Shown one piece after another: positions 36,901-46,844 of a stretch of DNA of 64,000 nt. The DNA is from Hanleya hanleyi (lineage: Eukaryota; Mollusca; Polyplacophora; Lepidopleurida; Hanleyidae): assembly GCA_036873755.1 (NCBI GenBank), contig JAVTVY010020406.1:1-64000 (forward strand), read 5' to 3'. Each line of letters opens with the position of its first letter. Within the stretch, counting starts at the first letter, position 1. A program made the position numbers and the translations under genes. The notes beneath the pieces are model-generated. The model was not told the DNA's origin, searched no databases, and saw only the letters and a list, made by a program, of their open reading frames with translations.

Positions 36901-39900
36901 GGGACCTGATTGGGTGGAAACCTTGGTGGCCATCTTTAATTTTATGCAAAATGGATAATGATCCATATCTCGGAAACCATTCGACTGTTCAATACGAAAG
37001 TTGGTATAGATCATCGATACATCAAGCAACTTTCAATGAATTACCAAACCGGCTTTTCTGATTAGCTGGAAATCCTGGAGGCCATCTTTAATTTATGCAA
37101 AATCGATAATGATACATATCTCTGTTACCATTCACTTGTTTTATATGAAAGTTGGTATACATCATCGATACATCCAGATACTTTGAATCGGGACCTGATT
37201 GACCGAAAACCTTGGCGGCCATCTTTAATTTATGCAAAAACTTTAATCATATATATCTCTGATACCCTTTAAGTGTTCTATACCAAATTTGGTATACAGC
37301 ATCGATGTATCAAGAGACTTGCAAGGAATGACCACATCACTTCCTCTGAGTGGAGGGAAGGATGGGCGGCCATCTTTAATTTATGCAAAATCATTAATGA
37401 TCTCGTTCTCTGATACCGTTCAAGTGCTCAATGTACAATTTGGTGTACATCATCGATACGACAAATGACAGTTCTGCTTTCTCTGATTGGGCGGAAACCT
37501 TGGTGGCCATCTTTAATTTATGCAAAATCTTTTATGATGTATATCTCTGTTACCATTTCAGTGTTCTATACGAAAACTTGGTATACAGCATCAATGTATC
37601 AAGAGACTTTCAATGGATAACCACATCAGTTTCTCTGATTGGCGGGAAGGATGGGCAGCCATCTTTAATTTATGCGAAATCATCAATGATCTCTATCTCT
37701 GATACTGTTCAAATGCTCAATGTAAAATTTGGTATACATCATTGATGCATCAAGAAACTTATGTAATGAACCGGCTTCTCTGATTGAATGGAAACCTTAG
37801 GGGTCATTTCTAATTGCAAAATTTTTGATAATCTGTATATTTATGACTTGACTGCTTGGTGTTCCTGAATTCTTGGTTCAAATTGAATACATTATGAATG
37901 TACCCAGAGCCGAGGGGTTTTCAGATGCGCAGCTTTGTATTTAAAATGTATCCGATGCTAGTCTTAACATCTTTCACAACATGTATTTCAGGTCCACTGA
38001 AAAAAGTATATGGTCGTTACAAGACAGATCCTACACTCGCTGTTCCCAAAAGGACTTCAATTAGACAGAGTTCATCAATCATCAGACAAAGGGCACAAGA
38101 TCCCATACAGGTGCTTCATGTTGACCAATCAAGTGATTCTGATTTTAGTCCGAACATGTGCAAGGAAGGAGATTCATCATCCAGTGACAGTGATATGAGT
38201 GGCATCGATCCTTTAGAATCTCCATCCAGATTGGTGCCTCCACAAAGTATCTGCCATGGAGAGAATCACATTGAATTAGCAGATAGTGAAACGAATACCT
38301 CTGCTGATTGCAACATGGCATGCAATGATCTTGATGATGCAGAAACTTTCGGAGTATTACCACAATTGTCTCAAACTGAAAGTATTTTTGACAATGAATA
38401 TCCAGGATGTAGTTCTGATGGAGACTCCTGTTGTAGCTCAGATGAAGACTCCTGTAGTAGTTCTGATGGAGACTCTCTTGGAACTCTCTCCTGTAGTTCA
38501 AGTGCATGTAGCTCTGATGAGGATGAAATAAATAGTTCAGCGAACAACAGAAAACTGGAATACAGTGAAAAGGACTTGCAAACGTTTTGCATGTTGTCCT
38601 ACATAGTCCGCCACAACATATCTGGAGATGCAGCGAAGGATCTCCTTAATTTATTGTCTGCCCTCAGCTTGAAAAATGATATTAGTGAACTGAAATTAAG
38701 GGAGCAAGAACCTAAATACAACATTGTGCATTACTGCACAACCTGTAATGCATTATTTCAAAATGATACAGACAGTTACATTTGCCAAACTGAAGGATGT
38801 GGCAGTTACAGATACCATGGGGGCCTATCATCACAAACTCAGGGAAAGAGACAGCCAAAAGCGTCATTCATTTTGGCTGATGTTGAGAGTCAGCTGAGAC
38901 AGATATTAGAAATGGGAGACATCTGGGAAAGTGTACGAGGAGTGAAAGAGGAAGCGCTTTCTCCAAATCTGGATGGAAGTATCAAAGATATAATCGATGG
39001 CCAATATTACCAGTCGCTGTGTAAACCTGGTAACTTTTTGCATGGAATGAATAGCATAAGTGCAGTTTTCAATACTGATGGTATCCCACTCTACAGTTCA
39101 TCTAAAGTGAAGTTATGGCCTATATTCTTGGCGATCAACGAACTGCCAGTTGTTTCCAGGTTCTCTAGAGATAATCTGATACTGGCTGGAATTTGGCAAG
39201 GAAAAGATAACCCCCCTATTTGCAATATATGTGGGCCTTCGGGAAGGGAATGTGTAAGTTGTACAATGAGGGGTTCAACATACATCCAGCAAATTTGGTA
39301 GAAGCTATTACAGTGAAGCTGGGTGTATTCTGTGGCTCAGTTGATCTCCAAGCTAAGGCATATATTTTAAATCAGACCATGCACAATGGAGCATTTGGAT
39401 GTTCAACCTGTGAAGAAGAAGAAGGAAAGGAAGTTGTTCAAGGGAAAGGTCACGCAAAATACTACCCTTTCAAGGTGGCTGAGAGTCGACCAGTTCTTAG
39501 GGATTCCAACGATGTTAAGTATGAGAAAGGTCCAAAAGCTACGGTGGAAAAGCGGATCAAGGGTATCTGTGGAATTTCTGGGTTGAGTGCTATGCCTTGG
39601 TTTGATGTTGTGCGTGGAATCGTACCAGACTATATGCATGGTGTTTTGATGGGTGTCACTAAGAAGATGCTCTACCTATGGTTTTCTCCTACCAGTGCTG
39701 GAAAACCATACTTTATGGGGAAGAACATGAAAGAAATCTCTTCAAGGTTGAAAAATATATGCCCACCAGATTATGTTGAGCGGCTTCCACGTGATCTTGA
39801 AAAACATTATAGAAACTTTAAAGCGACGGAGTTACAGTCTTGGTTGCTCTTTTATGCCATTCCCTGTATGAAGGATTTTTTGCCAGAGAAGTATTTCACC

Positions 39901-40759
39901 CATCTCTGTCTTCTATCTGGGGCAGTGTACCTTTTGCTAGGTGACAGAATCGCCAGAGATGAATTAAACAGTGCTGGAAATTGGCTGGAAAAGTTTTACA
40001 AGGACTTCCCTGAGTTATATAACAAAGGTTCTTGTGGGTTAAATGTCCACAACACTGGAATACACCTTGTGTACTTCGTGAAACTATGGGGTCCTTTGTG
40101 GGCATGGAGTTGTTTCGTGTTTGAAGATGCAAATGCAGTCTGTTCATGGTACAGGTGATGTTACAAAACAGTGCATCCGAGTCCGGGATCTTCAGTTGAA
40201 GCTGAAGTCGCTGGATCTTAGCCGTGTATCATCACACAAAACAAAATCATTTTTGAGCAGTATGAGGCAGAGTACGAGACCGTGGACTCGTACTAAGAAA
40301 ATGAAGAACTGCTCCGTGGCTGGAGGTCAAACAGTTTGTGGGAATAACACGACGACCGAAGTTTTAACTAAATTGGGTGCTTCATTGGTTAGTGATGTCA
40401 GGAAAGTGCTCAGAGTGGAAATAGGTGGAGAGAAGCTGTATTGTGAGGAGTACTTACGCATGAGACGACGAGTGTGCTATGTTGTGTGTTGCAAGAATGG
40501 AACTGTATTGAAGATAAAGCACTTCCTGATCAATACCACCTCTAGGGTGGTTTATGCAGTCACAAACAAACTAGAGATACAAGACGATTGTTTTTTGAAT
40601 GAGTCAAGTGGGAAACACATCATTAAAGTCACCCCATCACAAGAAATTATAGTGATACCTGTTGACATTATTGAAGAAAAATTGTTCTTCCTCAAAATAC
40701 ACAATGACATGTATATTGCTCGCATGCCCAACATGTTCGGACACTGTGTCTTCAAGTAA
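33902..40759 (+). CDS. C2H2 zinc-finger Tnp2-type transposase (two frameshifts)
   Basis: Exons 33902-34031, 36026-36184 and 37992-40759 have matching phase-1 GT-AG junctions. Exon 1 carries one C2H2 finger (CLACDRVC...HLDSKH) and exon 2 another (CEICSKVL...HLYKLH). Exon 3 begins with a Ser/Asp-rich segment (residues ~135-250), then a Cys-rich TCNALFQ...CQTEGCGSY knuckle, then the Tnp2-family core: LYSSSKVKLWPIFLAINELP, CSTCEEEE, the acidic PDYMHGVLMGVTKKML, LWFSPTSAGKPYF, LPRDLEKHYRNFKATELQSW, LNVHNTGIHL, WSCFVFEDANA and VHGTGD. A C-terminal domain ends at 40759. Frame is lost at a CCCCCC tract (39211-39216) and again near 40140, so this copy is inactive unless these are sequencing errors. 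Role: catalyses transposition of the surrounding element. EnSpm/CACTA-like is the best family guess. Confidence 0.75.
34330..34375. repeat. retroposon-tail-like motif
   Basis: AGGACATTAAATCATATTCG followed by CTCACTCAGTCATCC resembles the tail at 58272-58310. It is a decayed fragment inside intron 1 of the Tnp2 gene. The remainder of 34.0-36.0 kb is intron without other recognisable content. Confidence 0.45.
36428..36628. repeat. ~200-bp dispersed repeat, copy 2
   Basis: Direct copy of 12255-12457, somewhat diverged, located in intron 2 of the Tnp2 gene. Confidence 0.75.
36850..37800. repeat. ~145-bp satellite with dimeric organisation
   Basis: GCCATCTTTAATTTATGCAA recurs at about 36929, 37080, 37218, 37368, 37506 and 37658. 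Spacings alternate near 150 and 138 bp, suggesting a two-unit higher-order period of about 289 bp. GAAAGTTGGTATACATCATC-like blocks relate it to the satellite at 1-660. It lies in intron 2 of the Tnp2 gene. Confidence 0.85.
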
Positions 40760-41667
40760 ATACATACATGAACAGGATATATGAATATTGATCAGCTGTT
40801 TTATGTTCATGTTTATGTGTTCAGACCTTTTTATATGGTGGTGAAAACCCTGTCATCTGGACTGATCATTGCTCCCTGACAAATTATTGGCCTCCTTTGT
40901 CTGGTGAGCCTTACATGAATGATGGTCCTGAATTGTTCAAGACCAAGTATTCTGGCCCCACCATTTCTGTTGATGTCTTAACTTTTCTCATTTGGTGACA
41001 ACCAGTTCATAGACTGTGATGGTAAATGCAGGAATTGAGCATGAACTTTATTTTAGAGGTTCTACAAGACATTCTTGACTGGTTCATATTTTTATGAATT
41101 CAAATCCTATCCATGATGAATTGCAATGTTCATCATCATGAGACCTCTATTGTAAATCTATCTCTGGGCTCTCATCAGTAGCAGGTAGGCGGCTAAATTG
41201 CCTATTTGCACTTTTGAGCTGCCTTCAATACACCATAATAAATTGTTAATTTTGCATAATTGAGCCTCCTACTTCTCAGTTTGTCCTGCTACTGAAACAC
41301 TTAATGAGAACCCTGGGTATTTAAATCCTTTTTGTTAGTATTTTGTTTGACAATCTATGAAGTTCAGAGGGATCAAATATTTGGGAATTATACATGTACT
41401 GGGCCCTAAATGTTCATCTCGGAGGTTGGAGAAACTGAATTTCCAATATAATGATCCATGGACAGTGTGAATGTACTATTATAGGCCTACACGTTACAGA
41501 TATTTTATTTCATGTAGATTAAAATTTCTTCTTTGTTGAATGGTACATGTATTAGGTAACTAAATTAAACCAATGTTGAATTTTTCCATCCAACATTTAT
41601 TGTTTTTCTCCATGATGGAAATTCCAGGTTCAAATCAGTCATTCACTGAACAATGTCAGAAATGTCA
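40760..41667. other. 3' flank of the Tnp2 gene
   Basis: AT-rich, no further coding sequence recognised before the palindrome array. Confidence 0.4.
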
Positions 41668-41935
41668 TAACCATGGTTGAGAAAATGACCATGGTTGACT
41701 CCAGATTCCACAACCATGGTCAACCATGGTCACGATTCTGACAACCATGGTCAACAATCACTCGGATATCAACCATGGTTAACAACCATGGTCAACCATG
41801 GTTCAGATTTCAACCATGGTTGAAATATTGCTATACCCTGGTTAACCATGGCATGGCCATGGCTTAACCAAACTATGGTTCAACCATGGTTGGCAATGCT
41901 TTTTCATGGTAACCATGGTCAACCATGGTTGGTAT
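41668..41935. repeat. subterminal AACCATGGTT palindrome array, right
   Basis: About 14 CCATGG cores in 270 bp, most as AACCATGGT(T/C), sometimes back to back (CAACCATGGTCAACCATGGT). Counterpart of 25419-25868. Confidence 0.9.
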
Positions 41936-42177
41936 TCGCGGGGGCCCCGCCACAAACCCCCTGTTTTTTTCTATTAAAATCATGTCTAGGTACAGACAAT
42001 AAATGCCCAGTGGTTTCATCCAGTGCTCGCACTTGGTGGTGGGGGGGCCAGAAAATTATACCAGTATCCGTAGATCAATGAAAATAATCCCTGATTGGAT
42101 TTCCACTTTAACCCGAGTCTGGCTGACATGACAGTTCTGGCTTCCTCATAACATATTTCAGTGTTTTATTAGGGACC

Positions 42178-42600
42178 TAGATGTTCACATCTTCATACAC
42201 AAGTCTACTTATCAATTACACTTCGAATTAGCCTTGACCTCGCCACTTAAAGTATTCAAAACGCGAGTTGTATATTTCATCTACAATACACAGATGAGCC
42301 AATCAGAACGAACCATCAGAACCTACACGATTGATGTGTGTCATGTGACATCCTCTCAGTGGTTACGTGGTTTCTCCTAATATGGCAGTAGGTGTGGCCA
42401 AATACAGTGAACAGCCAATCAATAGCCGACTCATTCGGCCCATTTCAAAAATAAAATTGATTTGAGGTCAGCGATGTTTTGTGCACGTTTGCGAAATACA
42501 TTTGAACAAAGCCGATACCAGTAGGCAGCTATATATCAAGGCTAATTTGAAACGTAAACAGAGAAGTAGACTTGTGTATGAAGATGAGCTGTTCAAAGCT
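42178..42600. mobile_element. ~420-bp TIR element in the THAP-transposase intron
   Basis: The left end GTTCACATCTTCATACACAA with GTCTACTT...GAATTAGCCTTGA pairs with the inverted right end near 42540-42598 (TCAAGGCTAATTTGAAA...AAGTAGACTTGTGTATGAAG). Arms are about 55-60 bp. There is no coding capacity. Confidence 0.75.
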
Positions 42601-42967
42601 GTCAGCAAACTAATGGGATTTCTAACTTCTGTTGCATGTTAAATATATACAGTGCATGCTGCCAAGCACAGGGGGATAGCTCCATTACGGTACCGGTAAC
42701 AAATAATTTGTGAAGAAATATATTTTCTGTAGAACCCCCTAGTTGATTGTACAATGTTTTTACTAGGGAATGAAAACTGAACAGCCACTGTATCGTTCTC
42801 ACTCAGGGTGGACTCAACTTTGAAGTGTTGAAAACTGGGCACTGGGTAAACACGACGCCAACATACTCGATCAATCACAGCTTCATTTCATTTTTTTTTT
42901 TTTTTTTTTTTATTTTATCTCGACTGGTAGATCGAAAGATAACCCAGAAATTATTCTGATACAATAC

Positions 42968-43337
42968 CTCTCTCAGCTGTGCTTGTTGCTCCCGCTTCTC
43001 CAGCCTGGCAAGTGTGGACAATCGTTTCGGTTTGGGGGCCTGACGATGTGCAAACTCGGTAGGCACAGCATCATCTTTCAGCAACGTCCGTTGCTTGCTC
43101 TTGGATTCAATACCATATTTTGCGTGAACATCTTCTTTGAAACAGCTTGGTAAGAAGTGCAACGAGCACAGTCTTGAGTTTGCGTTTGGAGTAAAATCCT
43201 GCTGACGGACGTTATGCACCCACTGACTGTTTCAGTACATCTGGTTTCGACATTGGGAACCGATGGCATGTCACGGTCTTTGGAAGGTTTGGATTCCCAG
43301 TTCTGTTAAAACAGCCAAACGCCACACACTGCGGCAT
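42968..43337 (-). pseudogene. THAP-domain first exon of Kolobok-1 transposase
   Basis: Start ATG at 43337, about 360 bp inside the right TIR. The frame reads MPQCVAFGCFNRTGNPNLPK (the C-x4-C pair), then after a one-base insertion near 43215 continues WVHNVRQQDFTPNANS, LCSLHF (the C-x2-H pair) and DAVPTEF (the C-terminal AVPxxF box). Together these form a complete C2CH THAP DNA-binding domain. A coiled, basic stretch (KPKRLSTLARLEKREQQAQL) follows, then a GAG/GTATTG donor in phase 0. The phase matches the transposase exon at 25136, so the Tnp2-type element sits in this intron. THAP domains bind transposon ends in P and Kolobok-type transposases. Confidence 0.75.
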
Positions 43338-43470
43338 GATGCCCGTGTATTTGCCGAATATTGGCCCACTACCACTATCAAATTATAACAGTATACAAAA
43401 TATAAACCTGCAGTCCCGAGAGCTTCTCACCATACTTTAACGTACATTGCGGAAGAGTGTTGGGCCCTGC

Positions 43471-43478
43471 TGACGTCA
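43471..43478. promoter_or_regulatory. TGACGTCA palindrome upstream of Kolobok-1 THAP exon
   Basis: A perfect octamer 134 bp before the THAP ATG, followed by ATGCGCACAATATG. Confidence 0.5.
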
Positions 43479-43604
43479 CGCAGCGATGCGCACAATATGT
43501 TTTCGGCATTTCTGATTGGTTAAAATAGACGCAAGCCCTTGTAATGGCGGCACTCATGAATCTGTTCACAGGCTCCAGTTTTTGATGTTTCGATATAAAT
43601 ATAT

Positions 43605-43696
43605 CGGTGGTAAAAAATCGCAAAAAAAATATTTGCTTACATTTTTGGATACGGGGGAGATAGGTCTTTCATTCAGTGTATACATTAGTCATATGT
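43605..43696. repeat. Kolobok-1 right terminal inverted repeat
   Basis: The inverse of 14349-14440. It contains TTGGATACGGGGGAGATAGG and TCATTCAGTGTATACATTAG. Confidence 0.85.
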
Positions 43697-44760
43697 TTTC
43701 TTCTCCTTTCCATTTCAAGCAGGAAACCTTAGATGTTACATTACATCTGGTAAAACAGTGATAGATTTACAAGATGCTTACCATAGCATTCCCATTGCAG
43801 TGGAAGACCGTAAATTTCTGCGGTTTCAATGGAAGGGAAATTTATATCAGTACACTTGTTTGCCTTTCGGATTATCCAGTGCCCCAAGAGTGTATACGAA
43901 AATACTGAAGCCTCTATATGCCAGATTCCGTCAGGAGGGCATTCGTTGTGGTTATTACATTGATGACTCCCTCATTATGAGTTCAAATGAAGAGACCTGT
44001 AAAACTCAAACTAATTTTGTGTTGGATAGTTTTCAAGACGCAGGTTTTATGCCTGGTTTAGATAAATGTATCCTTTTACCTACACAGGTCATTCCATATT
44101 TGGGGTTCGTCATAAATTCAGTTAGTTTAACACTTAGTTTGTCTGAACGTAAAATCATTAGTATCCTACAGTTTTCTCGGGTTATTCTCGAATCACCAAA
44201 TTTGACCATACGACAGGTTGCTAGTCTTATTGGCATACACACATCATGTATGAAAGCCGTTCAACTTGGTTCATTGTATTACAGATATCTAGACAATGAT
44301 AAAATCCAGGCTTTACGTCTTACACCAGGCTATGATTCTAACATGATGTTATCTGATAATGAGAGAAGTGATATTATATGGTGGATCGAAAATGTCCAAT
44401 GAAATAATGGTGCCAAATTCCGACAACCAACCATTGATTTCATCATCCAGACAGACTCGTCCCAGAAGGGCTGGGGAGCTGTCTGTAATGGACAAAAAAC
44501 TAGTTGGAGATGGACAAAGCAAGAATCGTCCAAACATATTAATGAGTTGGAACTCCTGGCAGTGCAGTTGGCTTTGTTGTCGCTCTGTGCCGATTCCAAT
44601 AAACAACATATTCAGATTGTGTCAGATAATCTTACTGTTGCATGTTACATTAATAATGTTGGAGGCCAAAAACTGCATCTACTTTGTTTGTCTAGAAACA
44701 TTTTCAATTGGGCCTTTCAAAGGGACTGTACTGTACAATTCCAGATCACGTATCGATGAA
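43697..44760 (+). pseudogene. DIRS reverse transcriptase (catalytic part) and RNase H
   Basis: Homology resumes with PFHFKQETLDVTLHLVKQ and, after a one-base shift, VIDLQDAYHSIPIA (first catalytic Asp), FQWKGNLYQYTCLPFGLSSA and the YIDDS box (YxDD). The RNase H part after the stop at 44400 shows TDSSQKGWGAV, NELELLAVQLAL and IVSDNLTVACYIN, covering the D-E-D active site. It completes the half ending at 14342. Apart from the insertion, only a frameshift and a stop break it. Confidence 0.9.
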
Positions 44761-45172
44761 TTTTACAGTCTCTACTAAATGGATGCTAGATAGAAATGTC
44801 TTCAATCTGGTAACTAAACGATTTTTTTCTGCCAGATATAGATTTATTTGCCTCCAGGCTAAATAAAAAATTAAACTGTTATGCATCCTGGGGACATGAT
44901 CCTTTTTCAGTCATGGTGGATGCTTTTTCACATTCATGGACTTCGTTAACTCCATACTGCTTTCCTCCTTTCAGATTGCTACCCAGGGTCTTGAGGAAGA
45001 TTGACGAAGACCAAATCAAACGGGCCTTGGTTATTGTTCCATTCTGGCAGACACAGTTAACAGGCATGCTGGTAGAGTCGCCGGCAAGACTGCCTCGTCG
45101 GACGGATATTGTCAGTCTTCCAGGAACAGAAAAAGTGCACCCCATGGGCAAGAAATTACTCCTAGTCGCCTG
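44761..45172 (+). pseudogene. DIRS spacer domain between RNase H and recombinase
   Basis: Frames here give LPDIDLFASRLN, VDAFSHSWTSLTPYCFPPF, RVLRKIDEDQIKRALVIVPF and HPMGKKLLLVACVVSGH. This is the conserved DIRS/related segment 'DLFASRLN...VDAF...W..AFPPF..L..VL.KI......VPLWPTQ'. Its biochemical role is unclear (some DIRS carry a methyltransferase-like domain nearby). Frameshifts are present. Confidence 0.7.
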
Positions 45173-45465
45173 TGTCGTCTCTGGTCACATTTGCGATCAA
45201 ATGGACTTTCAATTGAAGTTGCCCGCCTCATATCGAAATCATGGCGGCCATCCTCTAGTCGACAGTATGAGTACGCTTGGCGACGCTGGAGCGTTTGGTG
45301 CCGTGAACGGTCGATTTGTTCCATTCAGCCATCTGAGATAGATGTTCTGAATTATCTGGGAAATTTAGCGTCATTTTCATCTTATAGTGTTGTTAATACA
45401 CATAGATCGATGCTTATGCCGACCTTGCAATGTTTAAATTGTCGCTTATCTGACAACCTACTTAA
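45173..45465 (+). pseudogene. DIRS tyrosine recombinase, N-terminal SAM-like part
   Basis: The frame LRSNGLSIEVARLISKSWRP SSSRQYEYAWRRWSVWC... ending SDNLLK is the helical core-binding half of a DIRS tyrosine recombinase. It stops at the TTAA at 45462-45465 and resumes at 47333, where TTAA is repeated. Removing the insert with one TTAA restores the frame LLK-RLMKG. Confidence 0.85.
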
Positions 45466-45612
45466 AGGTCAACCCAAACGCTCTGAGGTCAAAAATATAA
45501 AAAAATAGTCCTTTTGATTCTGAAAATAATGATATTTTTTTCATAATTTTGTGCAGTCTGGTTGGCGAGATATTGCCGTTTGAAAGGTGAAAATCGCTCT
45601 CCTGTCCAGCTG

Positions 45613-45620
45613 TGACGTCA
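45613..45620. promoter_or_regulatory. TGACGTCA upstream of Kolobok-2 THAP gene
   Basis: A perfect octamer followed by CGGAGGGAAG, 108 bp before the ATG. The opposite end has TGACGTCA followed by CGCAGGGAAG on the other strand, so the subterminal promoter block is itself partly inverted-repeated. Confidence 0.55.
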
Positions 45621-45727
45621 CGGAGGGAAGCCGTCTTGTATTCTCTATGTTAAAGCCGTATACCACAGTCGTATGTAGCTGCTGATTTCTGGAGATTTTC
45701 GGAGTATCGGGGCATCATTTTTTAAAT

Positions 45728-46073
45728 ATGCCGCGACGTTGTGTAGTGGGAGGTTGCAGTTTTACTACAGATGACGGTGTTAGTATTCATTTGTGGCCCA
45801 AAGACGAGAAAATCGCTGCAAATTGGACGAAATTTGTACGCAACACGAGAGTGTGGAAAGAGGGCCCGAGCCAGTACTCGTATAATTTGCTCGGCACATT
45901 TTGACAGAAAGACATCATTCGAGGACATCTACAGCGTAGCAGTTGAATTCGGGTACAAACCAAAACTAAAGAGAACAGCTATTCCAACTATCAAACGTAA
46001 GAACAATCAGAATGTGACGGCAAAAAAATCGGACAAGGAGAATCTATCACGGACATCGGCTGAACGAACCTAG
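45728..46073 (+). pseudogene. THAP-domain protein of Kolobok-2 (frameshifted)
   Basis: The frame MPRRCVVGGCSFTTDDGVSI supplies the first C-x4-C pair, followed by HLWPKDE and NWTKFVRN (conserved Trp). A one-base shift at about 45860-45885 leads into ICSAHFDRKTSFED (C-x2-H), KPKLKRTAIPTIKR (the AVPTIF-like box) and a basic tail ending at a TAG at 46071. All zinc ligands of a C2CH THAP domain are present. No DDE exon follows within the element. Confidence 0.75.
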
Positions 46074-46299
46074 CCTGCAAGCGAGGCCTCGGGCAGGGGG
46101 ACGGCTGTACATGCCCTGCTCGCTCTCGCGTGGCATTTGTTGCTTGAGCACCTACAGGTTAGACTGGATGAGTCTCTATTTCATATATACACGTTTAACC
46201 ATTTGTTCTAATGTGTCTTAATGTCTGTATTTGTATGTTCAATTTTATTCATTCTATGTATGCGTTTTTAGCCAAATGTTGGCACAAACTTCACGCAAA

Positions 46300-46395
46300 T
46301 AAATTATCTAAATTATATATTATTTAATAATAATAATAAAATGATCTTTCATAAATATATATACGTTTGATAAGTAAATAAATAAAAAACACCAA
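46300..46395. repeat. AT-rich microsatellite patch
   Basis: (AAT)n and related AT runs inside Kolobok-2; no gene. Confidence 0.6.
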
Positions 46396-46844
46396 TTGGA
46401 GTGAATGGCTGTAGATACAGAAGTGATAATTATACTTTCATAATCCCTTGACATTTGAGATTGTGGGAATATCATTCGATTTCAATTTAATTGAGGTAAT
46501 TTGTCGAAAATTGAGCAAATGTGAATGCTCACCACGGCTTACTTTTCGCCATGAATGTCCAAAGTTTTTTTATCAAACTATATAATTCTGAAATTGGTAT
46601 TTCATGGGGATTATGGGAAAACAAACAAAATTCAAGTCGGACGTATATCAGCAGAGTTATCAACAGTTTACTGTCCATACTGCCGAATCCCGGAGTTTAT
46701 CCCTTCGAAAAGGCTGTCTCGGTCAGTAACAACAATAACAACACAGATGTGCTCGTTCGTTACATCACAGAATCGTTCTACATTCAATACAGTTTGAAAT
46801 ATATGGACATTTGGTCTTATAGATGACGATAATAAGGTTTCCAG

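Larger units (their letters stand above)
25410..41940. mobile_element. ~16.5-kb Tnp2-type (EnSpm/CACTA-like) transposon in a Kolobok-1 intron
   Basis: Bounded by two arrays of CCATGG-centred palindromes (25419-25868 and 41668-41935). It carries a C2H2/Tnp2-type transposase on the plus strand and a divergent minus-strand accessory gene. The arrays resemble the subterminal motif arrays known from EnSpm/CACTA elements. Exact termini and TIRs were not found: the outer edges show only a weak match (CCCCC-GxGAA..AACC), and no CACTA end was seen. Placement in a host intron is supported by splice phases of the THAP and transposase exons on either side. Confidence 0.65.
14349..43696. mobile_element. 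Kolobok-1: 29.3-kb TIR-bounded DNA transposon with nested passengers
   Basis: The left end (14349-14440) and right end (43605-43696) are ~92-bp inverted repeats sharing ATACACTGAATGAAAGA, CTATCTCCCCCGTATCCAAA and TAAGCAAATATTTTTT, with only a few mismatches. They abut the two halves of the interrupted DIRS RT. Inside are a P2X7-ballast-like gene (+, left end), a THAP exon (-, right end) and a spliced DDE transposase (-). The intron between THAP and transposase exons holds the Tnp2-type element. CATATG occurs at both outer boundaries and could be a 6-bp target duplication. A TTAA (14336-14339) lies at the left but not at the right. Without the ~16.5-kb passenger and a ~2-kb LINE the element would be about 10-11 kb. 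Confidence 0.7.

Noticed and set aside
40830..40920. A YG...WTDHCSLT-like frame resembling a gypsy RNase H TDHxxL motif
   Set aside because: Only one short motif in one frame, with no supporting flanking homology. Probably chance.
42890..42915. Poly-T run as a SINE or processed-pseudogene tail
   Set aside because: It follows directly on the THAP exon's donor region and no retroposon body or target duplication is seen.
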